Positions 13,837 through 22,291 of a stretch of DNA of 33,644 nucleotides are shown here, one piece after another. Below the pieces are notes generated by a model that did no database searches, was not told where the DNA came from, and saw only the letters and a list, made by a program, of their open reading frames with translations. This stretch comes from Caldilineales bacterium (lineage in GTDB: Bacteria > Chloroflexota > Anaerolineae > J102): assembly GCA_019695115.1 (NCBI GenBank), contig JAIBAP010000062.1, positions 1-33,644 of the forward strand, read 5' to 3'. The stretch's first letter is position 1, and every line of letters begins with the position of its first letter. Made by a program: the position numbers and the translations under genes.

Positions 13837-14550
13837 TCATCGGCCAGCGAGCAGGCGATAGTACAACCAGGTCAGCAGATGTTTGACGCCGAAGAAGACG
13901 CCGATGGCCAGGAAGACGAGGAGGACGGCGCCGCCCCCGCGCACGAAGGCATCGCCGAGGCTGCCGATGCGGGCGGTGAGCACGGCCAGGCCGCTGGCGT
14001 CGCCTTCGCCGCCCGAGGTGTTGCTATCGCCGCCCGACTGGCCGGCGGCAACGGCGGTGGCGGTGGCCGATGGGGCCGGGGTGGGGGTGGGGATCTGGGG
14101 GGTGAGGATGACGGCGGTGGCGGTGGCCGGTTTGGGGGTGGGGGTGACGGTGGGGGTGGGCGTCACCTGGCCGGTGGGGGTGGGCGGCGGGCCGGCGTTG
14201 GCCACCTGTACGCGCACGACGAAGTACTCGTCGTAGTTGCCATCGCGCCGGACGACGCGCAACCGCAGGGTGTAGGGGCCGTCGGCGACGGTGCGGGTGT
14301 CCCACCGACCGAGGACGCCGGCGATGACCGGGGCCTCGGCGCCGGCGAGATCGAAGAAGTTCTGGGTGCCAAAGGGGGCCGCGGCCAGCTCATATTTCCA
14401 GAAGTCAGAGTGGTTGGCCGTGCCCTGGATGCTGACGACATCGCGCAGGGTTTCTGTCTCGGGCGGGTAGCTGATGCCGGGGCCTTGGGCATGGACGGCG
14501 GCGACGATGGCAAAGAGAAGCAGGAGGATGAGGGGCAGAAGGCGTTTCAT
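13837..14550 (-). CDS. secreted membrane-anchored protein with Thr-Pro-rich stalk
   Basis: 237 residues, start chosen at the ATG giving a clean signal peptide (MKRLLPLILLLLFAIVAAVHA, cleavage likely after AHA-like VHA). Residues about 25-120 form a beta-sandwich-like domain: ISYPPETETLRDVVSIQGTA, DFWKYELA, GRWDTRTVADGPYTLRLRVV. I associate this domain with surface proteins and penicillin-binding protein tails of Chloroflexota. A TPTPTVTPTPK-type linker follows, then a C-terminal membrane helix (about GGGAVLLVFLAIGVFFGV) and a basic end. It is probably displayed at the cell surface. The ligand is unknown. It is transcribed toward pth across a palindrome pair. Confidence 0.85.
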   Translation of the reverse strand: MKRLLPLILLLLFAIVAAVHAQGPGISYPPETETLRDVVSIQGTANHSDFWKYELAAAPFGTQNFFDLAGAEAPVIAGVLGRWDTRTVADGPYTLRLRVVRRDGNYDEYFVVRVQVANAGPPPTPTGQVTPTPTVTPTPKPATATAVILTPQIPTPTPAPSATATAVAAGQSGGDSNTSGGEGDASGLAVLTARIGSLGDAFVRGGGAVLLVFLAIGVFFGVKHLLTWLYYRLLAGR

Positions 14551-14694
14551 GCGGCAGGGGCGCTGGCAGGGTGGGAGGCGGCAGGGTGCAAGGGGCGGGC
14601 GGTAAGGTGGGGCTGAGCGAAGCAAAGGATTGCCAGCCTGCTCTTTCGGCGCCAGCGGGATCGGGTGGGGAGGGTGGGCGCAGCGCAATCGTAC

Positions 14695-14723
14695 AGTCTA
14701 GCACAGCCAGGGAGGGGTGAAAA
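14695..14723 (-). promoter_or_regulatory. candidate promoter of the Thr-Pro-rich secreted protein gene
   Basis: The minus strand shows TTTTCA, a 17-base spacer and TAGACT, each four of six to consensus, about 145 bases before the start codon. The rest of 14551-14693 shows nothing else I can support. Confidence 0.35.
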
Positions 14724-14793
14724 AAAGACGGCGAGACATCGTTGCTTGCACACGGGCGGCGGAGACGGCTTCGCGCCTGGCTGCTTTCTGCGC

Positions 14794-14799
14794 TACAAT
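14794..14799 (+). promoter_or_regulatory. candidate -10 box TACAAT
   Basis: TACAAT lies about 20 bases before the ATG of the 35-codon leader ORF. No good -35 is visible at 17 bases. It matches the boxes at 3757 and 22315. Confidence 0.4.
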
Positions 14800-14819
14800 G
14801 TCCCCAGCGAAGGCTAACC

Positions 14820-14927
14820 ATGAACACCACCACTTTCCTGTATGCCCTGATGTCGGCGGCTGCCCCGGCTGCCCCACCGGCCCGATACGGCCTCCCGCCG
14901 GGCGCCTTTGGGAGCGTGAAGCGATGA
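14820..14927 (+). CDS. possible leader peptide (35 aa) upstream of the methyltransferase
   Basis: A short frame whose TGA overlaps the methyltransferase ATG as ATGA. It is preceded by GAAGG about 7 bases upstream and by the TACAAT box. The product begins MNTTTFLYALMSAAAP and is rich in Ala, Pro and Gly. It may couple translation of the next gene, or be a chance frame. I do not recognise it. Confidence 0.35.
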   Translation: MNTTTFLYALMSAAAPAAPPARYGLPPGAFGSVKR

Positions 14928-15562
14928 ATTGTTGCCAGTGCGAGGGCATCGAACGCGAGTTCGACGCCGCCGAGGCTGCCGCCATGCTGAAGGAGTATCA
15001 AGAGCAAGGTCTGCGCGGGACGACGCGTATGCTGGTGGATGCACTCAAGGCCGAGGGTGTGGAAGGGGCCGAGCTGCTGGACATCGGCGGCGGCATCGGC
15101 GGCATCCAGCATGCGCTGCTGGCGGCGGGAGCGACGCGCGCCGTCCACATCGACGCCTCGTCGGCCTATCTGCAAAGCGCGCGCGCCGAGGCCGACCGCC
15201 TGGGCTTGGGCGAACGCATCCGTTTTCAGCACGGCGATTTCGTCACCCTGGCGCCGGAGGTGGCGCCGGCCGATGTCGTCACGCTCGACCGCGTCATCTG
15301 CTGCTACCACGATATGCCGGGGCTGGTGGGGCGTTCGGTCGAGCGCACCCGCCGGCTCTACGGCCTTGTCTATCCGCGCGATGGCTGGTGGATCAGGCTG
15401 GGCATGCGGGCCGGCAACCTGGGCCTGCGGTTCTCGCGCAGCCCGTTTCGCATCTTCAACCATCCCACCGCCGCCGTCGATGGCCTTGTCCGCAGCCACG
15501 GCTTCCAACGCCGCTTCCACCGGCAGACGTGGTTGTGGCAAGTGGTCGTCTATGCCCGATAG
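14924..15562 (+). CDS. class I SAM-dependent methyltransferase
   Basis: 212 residues, start at the ATG that gives MNCCQCEGIEREFDA, the usual start of this family as I recall it. An in-frame extension upstream is not supported. The Rossmann core shows motif I LDIGGGIGGIQ (about residues 46-56), HIDASSAYL as the ribose-binding acid strand and FQHGDFV. TLDRVICCYHDM is motif IV. Conserved YGLVYPRDGWW and a final WLWQVVVYAR complete the domain. The two N-terminal cysteines (CCQC) are a family feature of unknown role. The substrate is not predictable. It may be translationally coupled to the small ORF before it. Confidence 0.88.
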   Translation: MNCCQCEGIEREFDAAEAAAMLKEYQEQGLRGTTRMLVDALKAEGVEGAELLDIGGGIGGIQHALLAAGATRAVHIDASSAYLQSARAEADRLGLGERIRFQHGDFVTLAPEVAPADVVTLDRVICCYHDMPGLVGRSVERTRRLYGLVYPRDGWWIRLGMRAGNLGLRFSRSPFRIFNHPTAAVDGLVRSHGFQRRFHRQTWLWQVVVYAR

Positions 15563-15616
15563 TCCGCCGGCGTAGCCGTGGACGGAGCACACAACGAGAC
15601 CCTTCACAGCCAGCCC

Positions 15617-15638
15617 GTTCGCACGTGGGCGTGCGAAC
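15617..15638. repeat. 8-bp inverted repeat between methyltransferase and oxidoreductase
   Basis: GTTCGCAC and GTGCGAAC flank a 6-base loop. The hairpin lies about 55 bases after the methyltransferase stop, but no T run follows, so a terminator role is doubtful. Confidence 0.5.
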
Positions 15639-15654
15639 TCCGCCAGGCAAAACG

Positions 15655-15689
15655 CCTCACGGAACACGGAACACGCAACACCTTTCACC
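15655..15689. repeat. degenerate heptamer array (GAACACG type)
   Basis: Five 7-base units: CCTCACG, GAACACG, GAACACG, CAACACC, TTTCACC. The core is shared with the array at 32441-32503, showing that this is a dispersed repeat family. Confidence 0.75.
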
Positions 15690-15692
15690 CCC

Positions 15693-15716
15693 CGCTCGCT
15701 GACGCTCGCGGTTCGG
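15693..15716. repeat. dispersed intergenic repeat (CGCTCGCTGACGCTCGCGG type)
   Basis: This imperfect palindrome is a widespread intergenic element I recall, often seen as LADARGS in spurious translations. It separates the heptamer array from the oxidoreductase start. Only one copy is seen in this window. Confidence 0.45.
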
Positions 15717-15724
15717 TTCTTGCC

Positions 15725-16900
15725 ATGCACCACACCTTCGATGTCATCGTTATCGGCGCCGGCATCATGGGCTGCGCCACCGCCTACGAACTGGCGCAGC
15801 GCGGCCTGAAAGTCGGCGTGGTCGAAAAACGGCAGGTCGGCGCCGGCAGCACCGGCAAGTCATCGGCCATCATCCGCCAACACTATTCGAACGCCTTGAC
15901 CGCCTCGATGGCGCTGTGGAGCCTGCGCGTCTTCCAGGATTTCGACGGGCGCGTGGGCGGCGAGTGCGGCTTCAGGCGAACGGGCTTCGTGGCCCTGGTC
16001 GCGGGCAGAGACCGCGCCGGGCTGGAGGCCAACATCGCCCTGCAACAGCGGCTGGGCATCCAGACCGAAGCCCTCGACCCCGCCGCCCTGGCCGAAATCC
16101 TCCCCACCATGCGGCTGGATGACATTCCGATCGCCGCCTACGAGCCGGAAAGCGGCTATGCCGACCCCTATCTGACCGTGACTTCCTATGCCGCCGCCGC
16201 CCGCCGCCATGGCGCCCGTTTCTTCCTCGGCGCGCCGGTGACGGGGATTTTCTTTCAGGGCGGGCGGGTGACCGGGGTGGAGACGCCGCAGGGCCGCCTG
16301 GCCGCGCCGGTGGTGGTGAACGCAACCGGCGCCTGGGGCGCCGGGGTGGCGCGGCTGGCCGGGGTCGAGGCCCCGATCCGCCCCTGCCGCGCCCAGGTAG
16401 CCTTCTTCCGCCGGCCGGCTGGCGACGAGGCCGGGCATCCGGTGGTGGCCGACTTCCTCAACGCCATCTACTTTCGGCCCGAAACCGGCGCCCTCACCCT
16501 GGTGGGGCTGATCGACCCCGGCGAGGCCAACGCCGTCATCGATCCCGACGCTTGCGACGAACAGATGGAGGCAGGGTTCGTGCTGGAGGTGGGCGAGCGA
16601 CTCATTGCCCGCTATCCGGGCCTGGAACGAGGCCAGAGCACAGGCGGGTATGCCGCGTTCTACGCCATCACCCCCGATTGGCACCCGATCATCGACGAAG
16701 CGCCCGCCGGCAGCGGCCATTTCATCTGCGCCGGCTTCAGCGGCCACGGCTTCAAACTCGGCCCGGCTGTGGGCAGGATGATGGCCGACCGCATTCTGGC
16801 CACACCCGACCCGGTCTTCGACCCTCACCTGTTCCGGCTCGACCGCTATGCCCAGGGCCAACCCGTGCGCGGCCAATACGAGTACAGCATCGTGGGATAA
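15725..16900 (+). CDS. FAD-dependent DAO-family oxidoreductase
   Basis: 391 residues. The start at 15725 puts the dinucleotide-binding motif GAGIMGCATAYELAQRG at residues about 11-27, ending in the acidic VVEK strand; longer frames would run through repeats. The GSTGKSSAIIRQHYSN segment is the conserved post-Rossmann region of the sarcosine oxidase beta/glycine oxidase group. The C-terminal TGGYAAFYAITPDWHPIIDE and CAGFSGHGFKLGPAVGRM are the second FAD-binding region. It probably oxidises a secondary or N-methylated amine or amino acid, with the substrate uncertain. No membrane segment is present. The RNA methyltransferase starts 6 bases after its stop, suggesting one transcript. Confidence 0.92.
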   Translation: MHHTFDVIVIGAGIMGCATAYELAQRGLKVGVVEKRQVGAGSTGKSSAIIRQHYSNALTASMALWSLRVFQDFDGRVGGECGFRRTGFVALVAGRDRAGLEANIALQQRLGIQTEALDPAALAEILPTMRLDDIPIAAYEPESGYADPYLTVTSYAAAARRHGARFFLGAPVTGIFFQGGRVTGVETPQGRLAAPVVVNATGAWGAGVARLAGVEAPIRPCRAQVAFFRRPAGDEAGHPVVADFLNAIYFRPETGALTLVGLIDPGEANAVIDPDACDEQMEAGFVLEVGERLIARYPGLERGQSTGGYAAFYAITPDWHPIIDEAPAGSGHFICAGFSGHGFKLGPAVGRMMADRILATPDPVFDPHLFRLDRYAQGQPVRGQYEYSIVG

Positions 16901-16906
16901 ACCGCC

Positions 16907-18250
16907 GTGAAACCAGCCCCGCCCGTCACCCTCACCCTCACCGGCATCGCCCACGGCGGCGAAGCCTTCGGCCACCACCAGGGCAAGATCGTCTTCGTCC
17001 CCTACGCCATCCCCGGCGAGACGGTGCAGGTCGAGATCAGCGAGGACAAGCCCAAATGGGCGCGCGCCCGTCTGCGCAAAGTCCTCCGGCCCTCGCCCGA
17101 CCGCCGCCAACCACCCTGCCCCTACTTCGGGCCGGGGCGCTGCGGCGGCTGCCAGTGGCAGCACATCGCCTACGAGCGGCAGTTGGCGCTCAAACAAGAG
17201 GTGCTAGCCGACCAATTGCGCCGGCTGGGCGGCATCGCCGACCCGCCCGTACTCGACATCATCGCCCTGGCCGACGACGACGGCCTGCGCGACTACGGCT
17301 ACCGCAATCACGTCCAACTGGCGACCGCCGGCAACGGCCGCCTGGGTTTTGTGCGCGAGGGGGCCGAGATGGGGCGAGAAGCGACGGACGTCATCGCCAT
17401 CGACGAGTGTCTGCTGCTCCACCCCCTGGTGGACGAACTGCACCAGGCGCTGCGGCTGGCCCAGAGCGAAGACCGGGCCGAGGAAGAAGGTGAAGCAGTG
17501 CGGCTGCAGCGAGTCAGCCTGCGGGCCGGGCTGCACAGCGGCCAACAACTGTTGGTCTTCGAGACCGCCGACGACCGGGCGCCGGGGTTGCTGGTGGAGG
17601 AGTGGACGGTGGCGGCGGCGCTGAAGAGGGGCGACGGCTCGACGCTGGGACTGATCGGCGACCCCTGGCTGGAGGAAACCGTCGGTGGGCGGACGTTCCG
17701 GGTTTCGGCGGCCAGCTTCTTTCAGGTCAACACCATCGGGGCCGAGGCGATGGTCGATCTGGCCGGGGACATGCTGGCGCCACAGGGCCATGAAACCCTG
17801 CTGGATGCCTATTGCGGCGTGGGTCTCTTTGGCCTCAGCCTGGCCGGGCAGGTGCGCGAGGTGGTTGGGGTCGAGTCGTCGCCATCCGCCTGCGACGATT
17901 TTGCCTGGAATGCCCGCGACCTGAACCATGTCAGCCTGTTCGAGGGAGCCGTGGCCGAGGTGCTGGCCGCGCTCCCCGCGCCCGGCGACGAACGACAGCC
18001 CGATTCGCCTGCATCCTTCGACCTGGCCATCCTCGATCCCCCGCGCAGCGGCGCCGGCCCCGACGTGGTGGCGCAGATCGCCCGCCTCGGCATCCCCCGG
18101 CTCTTGTACATCTCCTGCGACCCGGCCACCCTGGCCCGCGACGCCCGGCTCTTGCTGGCGACCGGCTATCACCTGCGTCGCGTCCAGCCGATCGACCTCT
18201 TCCCGCAAACCTTTCATCTCGAAAGCCTGGCGCTGTTCGAGCGCCCCTAG
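16907..18250 (+). CDS. rlmD: 23S rRNA (uracil-5-)-methyltransferase, RlmD/RumA type
   Basis: 447 residues from a GTG start 6 bases after the previous stop. An N-terminal TRAM/OB domain (about 1-62) is followed by a 4Fe-4S cluster set, C71, C79, C82 (CPYFGPGRCGGCQWQH) and C168. The SAM domain has LLDAYCGVGLFGL (298-310), DPPRSG (377-382), the catalytic nucleophile C404 (YISCDPATLARD) and the general base E439 near the end. These are the features of the TrmA/RumA family, which methylates C5 of uridine; RlmD acts on U1939 of 23S rRNA. Whether the target is U1939 or another site cannot be told. The symbol is by family. Confidence 0.88.
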   Translation: MKPAPPVTLTLTGIAHGGEAFGHHQGKIVFVPYAIPGETVQVEISEDKPKWARARLRKVLRPSPDRRQPPCPYFGPGRCGGCQWQHIAYERQLALKQEVLADQLRRLGGIADPPVLDIIALADDDGLRDYGYRNHVQLATAGNGRLGFVREGAEMGREATDVIAIDECLLLHPLVDELHQALRLAQSEDRAEEEGEAVRLQRVSLRAGLHSGQQLLVFETADDRAPGLLVEEWTVAAALKRGDGSTLGLIGDPWLEETVGGRTFRVSAASFFQVNTIGAEAMVDLAGDMLAPQGHETLLDAYCGVGLFGLSLAGQVREVVGVESSPSACDDFAWNARDLNHVSLFEGAVAEVLAALPAPGDERQPDSPASFDLAILDPPRSGAGPDVVAQIARLGIPRLLYISCDPATLARDARLLLATGYHLRRVQPIDLFPQTFHLESLALFERP

Positions 18251-18259
18251 GAGACTGCC

Positions 18260-19012
18260 ATGTTCCCATCCTCCCTCACTTCCGGCCAACGCTGGTGGTT
18301 GCTGGCCCTGCTGGCCGTCTGGGCCGTCCTGCTCTTCGGCGGCTTCCTGGTCGGTTCGGCCGGCGCCGATGCCAGCCGCCGCATGCCCCTGAACACGCGC
18401 CTGCTTTCGTCGCTGGTGCTGGTCGTGGCCGGCTGGAGCTGGTTTTTCTTCTGCCGGGGCGCGCAGGCCGAGCGATTCGCGCTGCTGGTGGCCCTGGGCA
18501 TGAGCTTCGGGCTGCTGGGCGACCTGTACATGGCCGGGCTGATCCCGTTGGGAAACCGGGTTCTGGGCGGAATGGCCGCCTTTGGCATCGGCCACATCTT
18601 CTACATCAGCGCCTTCGTCGGCTTCGGCAACCAGCAGGGCCTGGCCGCGCCCGGCCCGCGGTGGGGCGCCCTGGCCGTCTGGCTCCTGATCGGGTTGGTG
18701 GGCTGGTATGTCGTCGTCTTCCGCGGCCAACAGGCCACCGCCTTGCATTGGGCGGCTCTGCCCTATGCCTTGCTCCTGGCCAGCACCGCCGGTTTCGCTG
18801 CCGGCCTGGCCTTGCAGGCCCCCCGGTTCCTGCCCCTGGCCCTGGGCGGGGCGCTTTTCCTGGTCAGCGACCTCATCCTGGCCGGACAACTGTTCAGCGG
18901 TCTCTCGTTCCGGCTCATTGGCGATGTCATCTGGCTGACCTACGGCCCCGGCCAGATGCTGATCGTCTACTCCATCGGCGCGGCCCTGGCCTGGGTGATG
19001 GGCAAAGCCTGA
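18260..19012 (+). CDS. YhhN-family integral membrane protein (lysoplasmalogenase-like)
   Basis: 250 residues with about eight hydrophobic helices. An AGGAG at 18249-18253, overlapping the previous stop, gives a 6-base spacer to the ATG. Family signatures are GMSFGLLGDLYMA, FGIGHIFYISAF and LFLVSDLILA, whose acidic residues are the conserved intramembrane positions of the YhhN/TMEM86 group. Eukaryotic and some bacterial members hydrolyse the vinyl-ether bond of lysoplasmalogens. Whether this one does is unknown. It is closely spaced with the gene before it. Confidence 0.88.
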   Translation: MFPSSLTSGQRWWLLALLAVWAVLLFGGFLVGSAGADASRRMPLNTRLLSSLVLVVAGWSWFFFCRGAQAERFALLVALGMSFGLLGDLYMAGLIPLGNRVLGGMAAFGIGHIFYISAFVGFGNQQGLAAPGPRWGALAVWLLIGLVGWYVVVFRGQQATALHWAALPYALLLASTAGFAAGLALQAPRFLPLALGGALFLVSDLILAGQLFSGLSFRLIGDVIWLTYGPGQMLIVYSIGAALAWVMGKA

Positions 19013-19059
19013 CCCTCAGCCTGTTGCCACCGCCTCCCCTCACCCCCTCCCTGGGCTGC

Positions 19060-19923
19060 ATGACCGACCTCGACCTTGCCCGCCTGCATTCTTACCGGGC
19101 CGCGACCTTTTGCCTTCGCCCCGACGGCCGGCTGCACACCCCAGACGACGCTCGCCGTTATGTCAACGAGCGTGGCTTCATCTACTTTTGGCCAATCACC
19201 GGCGTCGAATTCCCCAGCCTGTGGGCGGCCGTGGCCGGCAACCGGCCCGTGGCCGACGAGCACGATGATCCGGGGCACATCACCTGGCGCTGGAAAGACC
19301 AGGCCTTGGACAAACGCTGGTGGTACTACGCCAAAATCCTGCGCGGCAAGGCCACCCTGATCGACCTGACCACAGCGCCCGCCTTCTATGCCCTGAGCGA
19401 GAACTACGGCGAGCCGGAACAAGACTATCGCGACCAGTATGGCGACGGCCAACTCTCGCACGAGGCCAAGACCCTCTACGAGACCCTGCTCACCGCCGGC
19501 CCGCTCGACACCGTCAACCTGCGCCGCCAGATGCACATGACCAGCCAGGCCAGCAACACGCCCTTCGAGTCGGCGCTCGTCCATCTCCAGCGCGATTTCA
19601 AGATCCTGCCGGTCGGCGTGGCCGAAACCGGCGCCTGGCGCTACAGCTTCATCTATGAATGCACACATCGCTGGTATCCCGACCTGCCGGCTGCGGCCAG
19701 AGCCATCTCGCGCCAGGCAGCCCGGCGGATACTGGCCGGGCACTTTCTGCGGGCGATGGGCGCGGCCCGGCCGGCCGACCTGCGCAAGCTCTTCGGCTGG
19801 AAGCCCGACGAGATCGAAGCGGCCCTGGCGGGGCTGGCGCGGGAAGAACTGGCGCGCGGCGGCTGCCATCTGGCCGGCGAGAAGGGCGAGTGGTGGGCGT
19901 GGGAGCCGCTGTTGGCCGCGTGA
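19060..19923 (+). CDS. winged-helix protein, possibly AlkZ/YcaQ-like
   Basis: 287 residues from the first ATG after the YhhN gene. No signal peptide or membrane segment. The fold looks like successive winged helices. Segments recalling the AlkZ/YcaQ crosslink-repair glycosylase superfamily include ARRYVNERGFIYFWPI, WWYYAKILRGKATLIDL, TLYETLLTAGPLDTVNLRRQM and the C-terminal AARRILAGHFLRAMG followed by DLRKLFGW. I do not see the QxQ-type catalytic motif of AlkZ. A DNA-binding or repair role is therefore only a possibility. It lies in the same direction as its neighbours. Confidence 0.8.
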   Translation: MTDLDLARLHSYRAATFCLRPDGRLHTPDDARRYVNERGFIYFWPITGVEFPSLWAAVAGNRPVADEHDDPGHITWRWKDQALDKRWWYYAKILRGKATLIDLTTAPAFYALSENYGEPEQDYRDQYGDGQLSHEAKTLYETLLTAGPLDTVNLRRQMHMTSQASNTPFESALVHLQRDFKILPVGVAETGAWRYSFIYECTHRWYPDLPAAARAISRQAARRILAGHFLRAMGAARPADLRKLFGWKPDEIEAALAGLAREELARGGCHLAGEKGEWWAWEPLLAA

Positions 19924-19961
19924 AGGCAAGCGCGCGATTATCCCTATCCACCCAATCGGCG

Positions 19962-19967
19962 TAGAAT
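19962..19967 (+). promoter_or_regulatory. candidate -10 box TAGAAT
   Basis: TAGAAT, five of six to consensus, lies 44 bases before the beta-propeller gene. No clear -35 is visible. It suggests that gene starts its own transcript. Confidence 0.35.
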
Positions 19968-20011
19968 AGCGCGCCCGGCAGCCATCGCCCCCCTTTTTGC
20001 CCCTACCCCCC

Positions 20012-21418
20012 ATGACCACCCCCCCCAAACCGCCCCGCCGCCTCCTCGGCCGGCTTGTCCTCATCCTGGCCGGCTTGCTGCTGGCCGCCATCGCCTGCCT
20101 GCTGGTGTTGGCGCTGGTCGAGGCCATCACGCCGCTACAGCCGCTCAGCCGGCTGGTGGGCTGGACGCTGGGCGCCACCCGTCCTGCGGTCGAGACGGTC
20201 GCAGCCGACCTCCCGCCGGCGTCCACCTTCACCCCCACGCCCCTCCCGCCGCCCACCGACACACCTCTCCCTCCCACCCCCACGCCGCCCCCGCCCACGG
20301 CCACCCCCACCGACACCCCCACCCCCACGGCCTCGCCCACGCCGGCGCCGCCAAGCGAGACGCCCACCCCCACCCTGCCGCCAACCGCAACCCCCACCCC
20401 CACGGCCCCGCCGACCAACACCCCCACAGCCACGCCCACGGCCAACCGCATCGCCACTGCCACCGCCGCTGTGCAGGCCACGACCGCGGCCCGCGCTCGC
20501 GCTACCGCCCTGGCCCGCACGCCCACGGCTACCCGCGCCCCGGCCACGCCGGCGCCGCCGCCCGCCGGCCGGCTGAGCGGCAGCATCGCCTTCCCCGTTT
20601 TCGATGGCAACCGCCAGACCTACGACCTCTACCTGGCCGGCGTCGATGGCTCTGGCATGCGGCGTCTGTTTGCCGGCGCCAGCGCCCCCAGCCTCAGCCC
20701 GAACGGCCAACGGCTGGCCTACCGCAGCTGGCAGGCCGACCAGCGCGGCCTCTTCACCGTCAACATGGACGGCAGCGGCGGCCGGCGTCGCAGCGAATAC
20801 CTGGAAGATGGCGCCGCCGTGTGGTCGCCGGATGGCGGCCGGCTCATCTTCTTCTCGCGCCGCGAGACCGACCGCCAGCCGCGCCTCTACAGCCAGGACA
20901 TCAATCTCAATGCCGAGGCGCAGTCATTGACGCAGAACTTTGCCGCCATCTACGGCGAGATGCCCGGCTGGTTGGCGGATGGCCGCGTCGTCTACAAGGC
21001 CACATCGCCGCAGACCGGCCTCGGCGTGGCCAACGCCGACGGCTCCAATTTCATCATGCTGGCCGCCGACGGCAGCGCCACCGCCCCCGCCGGCTCGCCC
21101 ACCGGTCCCTTCGTCGTCTTCATGTCGCTGCGCGATGGCAACTGGGAAATCTACCGCATCGATGCCAACGGCGGCGGCCTCACCCGGCTGACGCAGAACG
21201 CGGCCAACGACGGCCTGCCCGTGTGGTCGCCCGATGGCCGCAGCATCGCCTTTGTCTCCAACCGCAACGGGGCCTGGGCGATTTGGGCGATGAACGCCGA
21301 CGGCAGCGGCCAGCGCCAACTCTTCACCCTGCCCGGTTCCCTGGATGGTCGTGTGGGCGGCGAACCGGACTTCGTCCATCACGGATGGGTGGAAGAGCGC
21401 ATCAGCTGGCGCCCCTGA
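20012..21418 (+). CDS. membrane-anchored PD40/TolB-like beta-propeller protein
   Basis: 468 residues; the ATG at 20012 is preferred to a TTG 15 bases earlier. A basic N-terminus (KPPRRLLGR) and one hydrophobic segment (LVLILAGLLLAAIACLLVLALV) form a signal anchor. Residues about 70-180 are a low-complexity Thr-Pro stalk. From about 190 onward are PD40/WD40-like repeats of the TolB type: SLSPNGQRLAYRSW, VWSPDGGRLIFFSRR, VWSPDGRSIAFVSNRNGAW, each with DGSG turns. It is likely displayed outside the cell, as a binding or scaffolding protein. The ligand is unknown. It converges with the nucleotidyltransferase gene, leaving a 6-base gap. Confidence 0.9.
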   Translation: MTTPPKPPRRLLGRLVLILAGLLLAAIACLLVLALVEAITPLQPLSRLVGWTLGATRPAVETVAADLPPASTFTPTPLPPPTDTPLPPTPTPPPPTATPTDTPTPTASPTPAPPSETPTPTLPPTATPTPTAPPTNTPTATPTANRIATATAAVQATTAARARATALARTPTATRAPATPAPPPAGRLSGSIAFPVFDGNRQTYDLYLAGVDGSGMRRLFAGASAPSLSPNGQRLAYRSWQADQRGLFTVNMDGSGGRRRSEYLEDGAAVWSPDGGRLIFFSRRETDRQPRLYSQDINLNAEAQSLTQNFAAIYGEMPGWLADGRVVYKATSPQTGLGVANADGSNFIMLAADGSATAPAGSPTGPFVVFMSLRDGNWEIYRIDANGGGLTRLTQNAANDGLPVWSPDGRSIAFVSNRNGAWAIWAMNADGSGQRQLFTLPGSLDGRVGGEPDFVHHGWVEERISWRP

Positions 21419-21424
21419 ACCGCC

Positions 21425-22273
21425 TCAGCCGCTATCGGCGTCTTCCCACTGCGCCAGCAGTTGCTCGCAGGCCGGCGCCGGGAAAGGGAGATGCCAGCTT
21501 TCGGCGCAATCCGCCGCCAGCCGCCGGAAGAGGGCAGTCGATGCCCGCAACGCCCGCCACACATCCGCAAGAGAGTAGGCGGCGAAGGTCGCCGGCAGGG
21601 CGGACAGGGCGGCCGGGTCCGCCCATTCGGCCAGAAAACGGCCATCGTACCAGGTATCGTCGTCCTGGCCATGCCCGGCCTGCGCCTGCCACTCCAGAAA
21701 AGTCAGCAGGCGCGCCTTCAGGTCGGCATCGCACAGCATCTTCGCCCGCCACAGATCGCCGCGCCTGAGGAGGCGGGCGGTCTTGTCGGCTGCGACCAGG
21801 AAGCCAAAGCAGGCATTCTCGAACTCGAAGGCCGAGGGGAGGCGCCGCGGCCTGGGGGCAAAGGCGGGCAGCGGGTGGCCGTGCGCGGCGGTCTTGTCTA
21901 CCAACACCCGCAGGCCGCGGGCCAGCACATCCTGGAAGGGAAAGCGCGCCAGCATCACCGCCAGGCTGCCATCGGCGGCAGCAATGACGACATCGACCTT
22001 GACGCCGCCACTCATCAACACCAGCCATTCGGGCAGGCCACCGGCCAGGCTGAGGGCCGGGGCAATCACCTCGCCCCAGGCCGCCAGCCAGCCGGCGCCG
22101 GTGGTGTAGATCTCGGGTTGGGTGGAGAAGAGAATCAGGTCGAGATCCGACCAGACATCGGCGGGGTGGGAACTGCGGGCGCGCGAGCCAACGACGACGA
22201 TGGCGCCGACATCCTCGCGGCCGGCCGCCCAGGCGGCAATGGTTGTTTCGAGATGAGAAAGAGGGTCGTTCAT
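21425..22273 (-). CDS. ANT(6)-like nucleotidyltransferase
   Basis: 282 residues. The nucleotidyltransferase motif GSRARSSHPADVWSDLDLILF (about residues 29-49) supplies the two metal-binding Asp residues. Continuing features match the streptomycin 6-adenylyltransferase family: WLAAWGEV, VKVDVVIAA with the third carboxylate, LARFPFQDVLARGLRVLVDK and a helical C-terminal domain. Relatives adenylylate aminoglycosides; environmental versions often have unknown substrates, so resistance should not be assumed. It is divergent from the Uma2 gene and convergent with the propeller gene. The ATG is at 22273, with no clear Shine-Dalgarno. Confidence 0.85.
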   Translation of the reverse strand: MNDPLSHLETTIAAWAAGREDVGAIVVVGSRARSSHPADVWSDLDLILFSTQPEIYTTGAGWLAAWGEVIAPALSLAGGLPEWLVLMSGGVKVDVVIAAADGSLAVMLARFPFQDVLARGLRVLVDKTAAHGHPLPAFAPRPRRLPSAFEFENACFGFLVAADKTARLLRRGDLWRAKMLCDADLKARLLTFLEWQAQAGHGQDDDTWYDGRFLAEWADPAALSALPATFAAYSLADVWRALRASTALFRRLAADCAESWHLPFPAPACEQLLAQWEDADSG

Positions 22274-22291
22274 GGCAGCACCAGGATAGCT

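Noticed and set aside
14717-14923. Upstream extension of the methyltransferase
   Set aside because: The family begins with the MNCCQC segment; the extension is Pro/Cys/Gly-rich and crosses the TACAAT promoter box.
21425-22273. Acquired streptomycin resistance gene
   Set aside because: The fold matches ANT(6), but the GC content matches the chromosome and no mobile element is adjacent; resistance cannot be claimed.
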